Of a stretch of DNA of 64,000 nt, positions 59,189 through 64,000 are shown piece by piece. The DNA is from Paenibacillus timonensis. Lineage in GTDB: Bacteria; Bacillota; Bacilli; Paenibacillales; Paenibacillaceae. A program made the position numbers and the translations under genes. The stretch spans positions 1 through 64,000 of the forward strand of contig NZ_JAKSXN010000029.1 of NCBI RefSeq assembly GCF_022427145.1, read 5' to 3'. The notes beneath the pieces are model-generated. The model was not told the origin of the DNA. It saw nothing but the letters and a program-made list of their open reading frames with translations, and searched no databases. Each line of letters opens with the position of its first letter. Within the stretch, counting starts at the first letter, position 1.

Positions 59189-60775
59189 ATGTATAAAGCA
59201 TTGATCGTTGACGATGAGCCGAAGGTCCGCAGCGGACTCACCAAGCTGATTCCCGCCCTGGACGCCGAATGGACGGTCGTGGGCCAAGCCAAGAACGGAA
59301 ACGAAGCGTTGGAACTGGTGCGCAGGGATATGCCCGATCTCGTGATTACCGATATCCGTATGCCGAACATGAACGGTTTGGATTTGCTGAACGTGCTGCG
59401 GGAATATCCGGTTCAGGTCGTTATTTTGTCGGGGTACGGCTATTTCGAATACGCCAAAACCGCCATTCGGTTCGGGGCATTCGACTATTTGCTCAAGCCG
59501 CTGAAACCGGACGAGGTTCGCGATTTGCTCGGACGGTTGAAGAAAGAAATCCGCAAGCCGGCTACTGGCGCCTCGGCGATATCCGCCGATTTCCATTACG
59601 CCAAGCTGTGGAAGGATTGGCTGCTAGGCATCGAGGACTCCGCCGACCATCTTGACCGGCTGCGCGGCCAACTTCCCGAGGCCGTGAAGAATTATCACGT
59701 CATCGCGATCGATATCGAGGATTTCGACGAGCTGGTGACCGAGGACCAATGGGGAGACCGTCAGCTGGTGGTGTTTGCCGTACGGAATGTCGCGTACGAA
59801 ATTCTGCAGAACCGGGAGGATCTGGGCAGCCGTTTCTTGTTTGCGAGCGCGTCGCAAATCTATTTTCTGCTGCTCGGCGGGCCTTGCCCGAGGGACGTTT
59901 ATGAATCGATGATTTATGAAGTTCGCCGTTGGGTGCACATCTCCATTTCGGTGGGGATCAGCGGCCGCACGGGCGATTTCGCCGAGCTGCCTCAAGCCTT
60001 TGCCGAAGCGCGCGAAGCGCTGTTGAACCGTTGGATTTACGGGAGCGGTCTCGTGCATGAGCATGGGGAATTGGCGAACATGGAAGGGAACGGGCACGCC
60101 CCCGGCTATCCGAGCGAACTGGACGAGGCGCTCGTGCTGGCGCTTCGCGAAGGCGACGGCGCGCGGGTGCGGGAGACGCTGCGCCGCTTCGTCGGCACGG
60201 TGCTGGAGCAAAACGTCGTTTACCCGGTCTTTCACGGGTATTGCCTGCAGTTGTTGTCCTCCGTCGTTCGCTATGTGCACGAGCAGAGAATCACCGCCCT
60301 GGTCTTCCAAGACGAGCTTAAGCCTTACGAATGGTTTCAGGTGAATTTCTCCGCCGACGAGTTTATCCGGTTCGTCGATGAGCTGACGGAGGCGGCAATC
60401 GACAAGGCGGAATGGAAAAAGCAGCAGAAGCACAACCGGACGCTGGAAACGGCGGTCGGCTTTATCCATCGCCACTACATGCAGGATATTTCGCTGAACG
60501 ACGTGGCCGGCAAGGCGGGCATGAGCAGCAGTTATTTCAGTTCGTTTTTCAAGCAGGAGATGGGGATGTCGTTTATCGAGTATTTGACCCAGTTCCGGAT
60601 GGATAAGGCGAAGAACCTGATGATGGACCCGGATCTGAAGTTGTACAACATCTCGGAGATGGTCGGGTACCAAGACGTAAAGTACTTCTCGAGGCTGTTC
60701 AAAAAGACGGAGGGCGTGACGCCGGGGGAGTATCGGCAATTTTTCTACCGGAAGGACGAGGACGATGAGAAGTAG
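59189..60775 (+). CDS. YesN-type response regulator (receiver plus AraC HTH)
   Basis: A 528-residue regulator. Receiver about 1-120 with IVDDEPKVR, phospho-acceptor Asp in LVITDIRMPNMNG near 55 and LLKPLKP; a middle region about 130-410; double AraC HTH about 420-522 (VAGKAGMSSSYFSSFFKQEM, ISEMVGYQDVKYFSRLFKKT, GVTPGEYRQFF). It should activate the adjacent transporter genes when phosphorylated by the YesM-type kinase. Its end overlaps the next gene by 11 bp. Confidence 0.93.
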   Translation: MYKALIVDDEPKVRSGLTKLIPALDAEWTVVGQAKNGNEALELVRRDMPDLVITDIRMPNMNGLDLLNVLREYPVQVVILSGYGYFEYAKTAIRFGAFDYLLKPLKPDEVRDLLGRLKKEIRKPATGASAISADFHYAKLWKDWLLGIEDSADHLDRLRGQLPEAVKNYHVIAIDIEDFDELVTEDQWGDRQLVVFAVRNVAYEILQNREDLGSRFLFASASQIYFLLLGGPCPRDVYESMIYEVRRWVHISISVGISGRTGDFAELPQAFAEAREALLNRWIYGSGLVHEHGELANMEGNGHAPGYPSELDEALVLALREGDGARVRETLRRFVGTVLEQNVVYPVFHGYCLQLLSSVVRYVHEQRITALVFQDELKPYEWFQVNFSADEFIRFVDELTEAAIDKAEWKKQQKHNRTLETAVGFIHRHYMQDISLNDVAGKAGMSSSYFSSFFKQEMGMSFIEYLTQFRMDKAKNLMMDPDLKLYNISEMVGYQDVKYFSRLFKKTEGVTPGEYRQFFYRKDEDDEK

Positions 60776-62093
60776 AGCGATTTGGCGTTGGCTGCTGCCG
60801 GTCATGGCCGTAACGCTGCTGCTTGCCGCTTGCCGGCCGTCGCCGCAGCCTCCGGCGGAACGCGGCGACCTCGATGTTTTGCTGGAGCATCCGCAAATCA
60901 CGCAGGCCGACCCGGACCGGATCGTCCTGCATCTGCTGAGCTTTCATACCGGCCAGGAGTTTGAGTTCTGGAAATGGCTGGGCGAGCAATATACGCGGGA
61001 GCATCCGAACGTGGAAATCCAGGTCGACTTTATCTCGAGCGACGACTACTTCACTGACAGCAAGCTGCTGGCTTCGTTTGCTTCGGGACATGGGCCGGAC
61101 GTATTTTTCGTATCCCCGGGGACGATCCGGCGGTTCGAGAATGCGGGGATTCTGGAGCCGCTCACCGCGGAATTCACGCCGGAGATCCGGCGGGATTTCA
61201 ACGATGCGGCGCTGGAATCGGTGACGCTGGGCGGGCAGATTTACGCGGTGCCGTTCGAAACGGAACTGCTGGGATTGTACTACAACGAGGCGATGTTCCG
61301 CGAGAAGGGAATTCGGCCGCCGTCGACCTGGGCGGAATTGGAAAAGGCAGCCCAAGTGTTGAAAGCGCCGGGTGTCAGCGGGCTGACGATGGAAACGTTC
61401 AAAAGCGTTTATCAAAATTTCGCCTGGCTCCCTTTTTTGTGGCAGACCGGGGCGGATTTGGTGTCCGAAGACGGGCGGACCTCGGGATTGGATGCTCCTG
61501 GCGCCGACAAGATGTTCCGGTTTTTCCGCGGTATGACGGATCAGGGACTGCTGAATATGCACCCGTCCCGCCCGACGACCGATATCGGCATCCTGGCCAG
61601 CGGCGAAACGGCCATGCAAGTCAGCGGCACCTGGAATATCCGCATGCTGGAGACGATTTACGCCGACAAACCGATCGGCGTCGTTCCGCTTCCCATGCCT
61701 GACGGCGGACAGCCGGTCACGATCGCCGGCGGGTGGAAGATCGGCGTGAACCATTTCAGCAAAAACGCGGACGAAGCCAAGAAATTCGTGATGTGGGCGT
61801 TTGCCGGCAAACCGGAGCTCCCGCTGAAGTGGGTCAGCGAGGTGAAGTTTGCCTATTCCCCGCGCAAATCGGTCATGGAAGCGGGCGGCGAATTGTACCA
61901 AAAAGGCTTGCGCCAGGTTTTCACGGAGCAGATCTACGGGACGGAGCGGCAAGAACCGCAATATCCGGCGGAAATCAGCGGTATTTTCACCGACTCGCTC
62001 CAGCGTTTGCTGTACGGCGGAGCGCTGCCTGATGATCTTGCTGCCAGCACCTATCGGCAAATTACCGATTACCTGACGGACAACGAAAAATAA
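60765..62093 (+). CDS. Sugar-binding lipoprotein coupled to the two-component system
   Basis: A 442-residue SBP family 1 lipoprotein: lipobox LLAAC near residue 23, core marks ETELLGLYYNEAMFREKG, ETAMQVSGTWNIRML, TIAGGWKIGVNHFSKNADEA, KGLRQVFTEQIYG. Its ATG lies inside the last codons of the response-regulator gene (11-bp overlap), so the two are co-translated. It is a close paralogue of the next gene. It may be an accessory sensor for the YesM-type kinase rather than a transport receptor; that is inference from the coupling. Confidence 0.9.
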   Translation: MRSRAIWRWLLPVMAVTLLLAACRPSPQPPAERGDLDVLLEHPQITQADPDRIVLHLLSFHTGQEFEFWKWLGEQYTREHPNVEIQVDFISSDDYFTDSKLLASFASGHGPDVFFVSPGTIRRFENAGILEPLTAEFTPEIRRDFNDAALESVTLGGQIYAVPFETELLGLYYNEAMFREKGIRPPSTWAELEKAAQVLKAPGVSGLTMETFKSVYQNFAWLPFLWQTGADLVSEDGRTSGLDAPGADKMFRFFRGMTDQGLLNMHPSRPTTDIGILASGETAMQVSGTWNIRMLETIYADKPIGVVPLPMPDGGQPVTIAGGWKIGVNHFSKNADEAKKFVMWAFAGKPELPLKWVSEVKFAYSPRKSVMEAGGELYQKGLRQVFTEQIYGTERQEPQYPAEISGIFTDSLQRLLYGGALPDDLAASTYRQITDYLTDNEK

Positions 62094-62182
62094 TCCACCC
62101 TCCGAAATTATTTCCCGTTACGAGCATGAATCCCCGGCGACTATACTGAAGTCGACCACAAATGAAAGGGGATTCATAAGAG

Positions 62183-63499
62183 ATGAAGAAGACTCGTTGG
62201 AAGATCGTTTTGCCCGCTCTCATGGCGCTTTTGCTCCTTCTCCTGGCCGGCTGCGGCTCGAACGGTTCGAACAATCAGGCGAATAACGCCGATTCGAACG
62301 GAGCCCCGGCCGCAAACGGCGGGGGGACGAAGGAAAAGGTCAAGCTGCAGTTCTGGGATATGCACACCGAAGCCGAGCAGAAGTATTTCGAAGATCTCGT
62401 CAAAGCGTACAACGAATCGCAATCGAACGTGGAAATCGAATACTCCACCTACAACCAGGCCGATTACACCTCGACGAAACTGCCGATCGCTTTTTCCGGC
62501 GGCAATGGTCCCGACATTTACATGATCAGCCCTGGCGACTTCATGAAATTCTCCAACTCCGGGTATCTGGCCGATTTGTCGCCGTATTTTCCGGAAGGGG
62601 TCAAAGAAGACTTCCTTCCTTCCGCGCTGGATGCGGTAACGGTGGACGGCCAAATTTTGGCGTTGCCTTACGAGATGGAGCTTCTGGGCCTTTACTACAA
62701 CGAAGACATGCTCAAACAAGCCGGAGTCGAAGTGCCGAAAACGTGGGATGAGCTGCTGGAAGCCGCCCGCAAGCTGACGACGGGCAAAGTGGCCGGTCTT
62801 GTGCTTCCGCCAGATAAAGGCGCTTACTTCAATTTCAACTTCTATCCGTTCCTGTGGCAAGCCGGCGGCAAGGTGTTGGCGGACGACGGCAAGACGTCGG
62901 CGTTCAATTCGCCGGAGACGGCGAAGGCGCTCGATTTCTGGGGCACGTTCTTCCAGGAGAAACTGTCGCCTTCCAAGCTGCAGTACGGTCCTTGGGAGAT
63001 CGATAACCTGGGCAAAAAGACGGCGGCCATGCAAATTTGCGGCACCTGGGCGGTCAGCCGGATCGAGGAAGTCTACGGCGACGTACCGATCAAGCTCGCT
63101 CCGTTGCCGATTCCCGACGGAGGCAAAGCGGTAACGACGGCCGGAGGCTGGAAGTTCGCCGTAAACGCCAAGAGCAAAAACCTGGAGGAAGCCGCCAAAT
63201 TCGTCATGTGGGCCTTTGCCGACGCCGACACGTCCCGTCCGCTGAAATGGGCGACGGAAACGAAGTTCGCTTACCCTGCCCGCCAATCGGTGGTGGAAGC
63301 CGGCAAGGAAATTTACAACAAAGGCTTGCGCCAAGTGTTCACGAACGAAATTTACGAATCGGCCATTCCGGAACCGGTGTATAACCCCGACGTCGTCGAA
63401 GCGATCGGCGATGCGATGACGCAAGTCATGTTCGGCAACAAAACAGGGGCGGAAGCCGCCAAAGACGCCGACGCCAAAATCAATGAAGCGATGAAGTAA
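62183..63499 (+). CDS. Sugar-binding lipoprotein of the second importer
   Basis: A 438-residue SBP family 1 lipoprotein: lipobox LLAGC near residue 24, then an Asn/Gly/Ala-rich linker to about 50. Marks parallel to the gene before it: EMELLGLYYNEDMLKQAG, KTAAMQICGTWAVSRIEEV, TTAGGWKFAVNAKSKN, KGLRQVFTNEIYE. ATG 62183 has AAAGGGG. It is followed by a permease gene after a GC-rich hairpin, so this copy is probably the transport receptor. Confidence 0.92.
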   Translation: MKKTRWKIVLPALMALLLLLLAGCGSNGSNNQANNADSNGAPAANGGGTKEKVKLQFWDMHTEAEQKYFEDLVKAYNESQSNVEIEYSTYNQADYTSTKLPIAFSGGNGPDIYMISPGDFMKFSNSGYLADLSPYFPEGVKEDFLPSALDAVTVDGQILALPYEMELLGLYYNEDMLKQAGVEVPKTWDELLEAARKLTTGKVAGLVLPPDKGAYFNFNFYPFLWQAGGKVLADDGKTSAFNSPETAKALDFWGTFFQEKLSPSKLQYGPWEIDNLGKKTAAMQICGTWAVSRIEEVYGDVPIKLAPLPIPDGGKAVTTAGGWKFAVNAKSKNLEEAAKFVMWAFADADTSRPLKWATETKFAYPARQSVVEAGKEIYNKGLRQVFTNEIYESAIPEPVYNPDVVEAIGDAMTQVMFGNKTGAEAAKDADAKINEAMK

Positions 63500-63518
63500 A
63501 GATACAAGGCATAAGTCG

Positions 63519-63568
63519 GATTGGGGGATGGCGGACGTTGCTTACGGGTCGCCCGCCTCCCCCGAATC
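63519..63568 (+). other. Intercistronic GC-rich hairpin after the SBP gene
   Basis: The arms 63519-63537 (GATTGGGGGATGGCGGACG) and 63550-63568 pair at 15 of 19 positions around a 12-base loop. No T run. Likely protects the SBP mRNA or lowers read-through into the permease gene. Confidence 0.5.
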
Positions 63569-63588
63569 TCTTTGGAGGAGGGGTTGAA

Positions 63589-64000
63589 GTGATTCCGCGC
63601 AAATGGCGTACAAGATTATGGCAGGAAAGAATCACGGCCTACTGTTTTTTGTTGCCCGATCTGCTGGGCTTGTTCATCTTCGTTTTTTTACCGATCGTTT
63701 ACGCATTCTACGTCAGCTTGCATGATTGGGACGCGTTGAATCCGATGAAGTTCATCGGCTTTGACAACTACGTCAGCTTGTCCAAAGATGCGGACTGGTG
63801 GCACTCCGTCGGAAAAACGCTGCAGTTCACCGTCGTCTACGTACCGCTGCTGTTTTGTCTATCGCTCGGTTCGGCGGTGATGCTGAACGCGTTGAAAGGA
63901 AAAATCGTTTCCCCCGTGCGGACGATGTTCCTGATACCGTTTGCGATCACGTCGGTCATCTCAGCGATCATCGGCATGTACATGCTCGATCCCCGTAACG
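63589..64000 (+). CDS. Sugar ABC transporter permease (MalF/UgpA type), partial
   Basis: The first 137 residues are visible; the gene runs off the window. TM1 is at about 20-40 (FLLPDLLGLFIFVFLPIVYA), then the N-terminal signature VSLHDWDALNPMKFIGFDNY, TM2 about 75-95 and TM3 about 108-128. The start is GTG 63589 with TTTGGAGGAGGGG; no ATG fits. It is the permease partner of the SBP gene at 62183. Confidence 0.9.
   Translation, partial: MIPRKWRTRLWQERITAYCFLLPDLLGLFIFVFLPIVYAFYVSLHDWDALNPMKFIGFDNYVSLSKDADWWHSVGKTLQFTVVYVPLLFCLSLGSAVMLNALKGKIVSPVRTMFLIPFAITSVISAIIGMYMLDPRN

Overview
The window looks like a chromosomal segment of a spore-forming, low-acidity-loop Firmicute of the Paenibacillaceae (Paenibacillus or a close relative). 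Support comes from strong AGGAGG-type ribosome sites, an alpha/beta SASP gene, a YjcZ-type sporulation micro-gene, PhoPR with TT(A/T)ACA-N5 Pho boxes, a T-box leader, CcpA-type cre sites, class I fumarase beside phoR, and several YesMN-type two-component and sugar ABC-importer genes. Base composition is GC-rich for a Firmicute. No phage, IS element, CRISPR array or rRNA was seen.

Layout. 1-0.7 kb: a tandem array of a 213-bp non-coding repeat. 0.7-4.3 kb: small membrane protein, XRE regulator, GT2 glycosyltransferase, SDR oxidoreductase and a YfbR-type 5'-nucleotidase. 4.4-21.3 kb: a phosphate and DNA-maintenance block: fumarase, phoR, phoP, a soluble chemotaxis-receptor-like protein, a stand-alone pstB-phoU pair, polA-mutM-coaE-lytic transglycosylase, SASP, nrdR, then pstS-pstC-pstA-pstB. 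Pho boxes precede phoP, the receptor-like gene, pstB-phoU and pstS, so the block reads as one Pi-starvation regulon with a second PstB copy. 21.5-25.2 kb: DedA, YjcZ, DoxX with a decayed TetR gene, DinB-like and WYL regulator. 25.3-31.8 kb: an ATPase-less sugar importer (cre site upstream), then a TetR regulator with an ABC-2 exporter.

31.9-46.3 kb: argS under an arginine T-box, an MFS exporter/TetR pair with three operators, an unusual nuclease-like/winged-helix gene, two separate 13-bp tandem arrays, a PhnB-like protein, tRNA-Ala(GGC), and a run of small housekeeping genes (Dabb, DUF86, YtxH, racE, lipid kinase, TraX, DUF1232, HesB-like, DUF1450), followed by a CE7 esterase and an AraC regulator.

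46.7-64 kb is the most interesting part: a glycan-utilisation locus with a perfect cre site and a 26-bp perfect palindrome in front. It encodes a lipoprotein of the DUF4185 family (GH183, endo-D-arabinanase type), an ATPase-less ABC importer, a DUF6259-like glycosidase, a cytosolic DUF2961/GH172 enzyme (alpha-D-arabinofuranosidase or alpha-D-fructofuranosidase type), an unassigned helical-barrel glycosidase-like protein, a YesM/YesN two-component system, two paralogous solute-binding lipoproteins and the start of another permease. The DUF4185 plus DUF2961 pairing suggests uptake and breakdown of a D-arabinofuranose-containing glycan such as mycobacterial D-arabinan; this is inference. A dispersed intergenic repeat (TAACG...GAG...CTATT) links the gaps at 37.2 and 53.6-54.1 kb.
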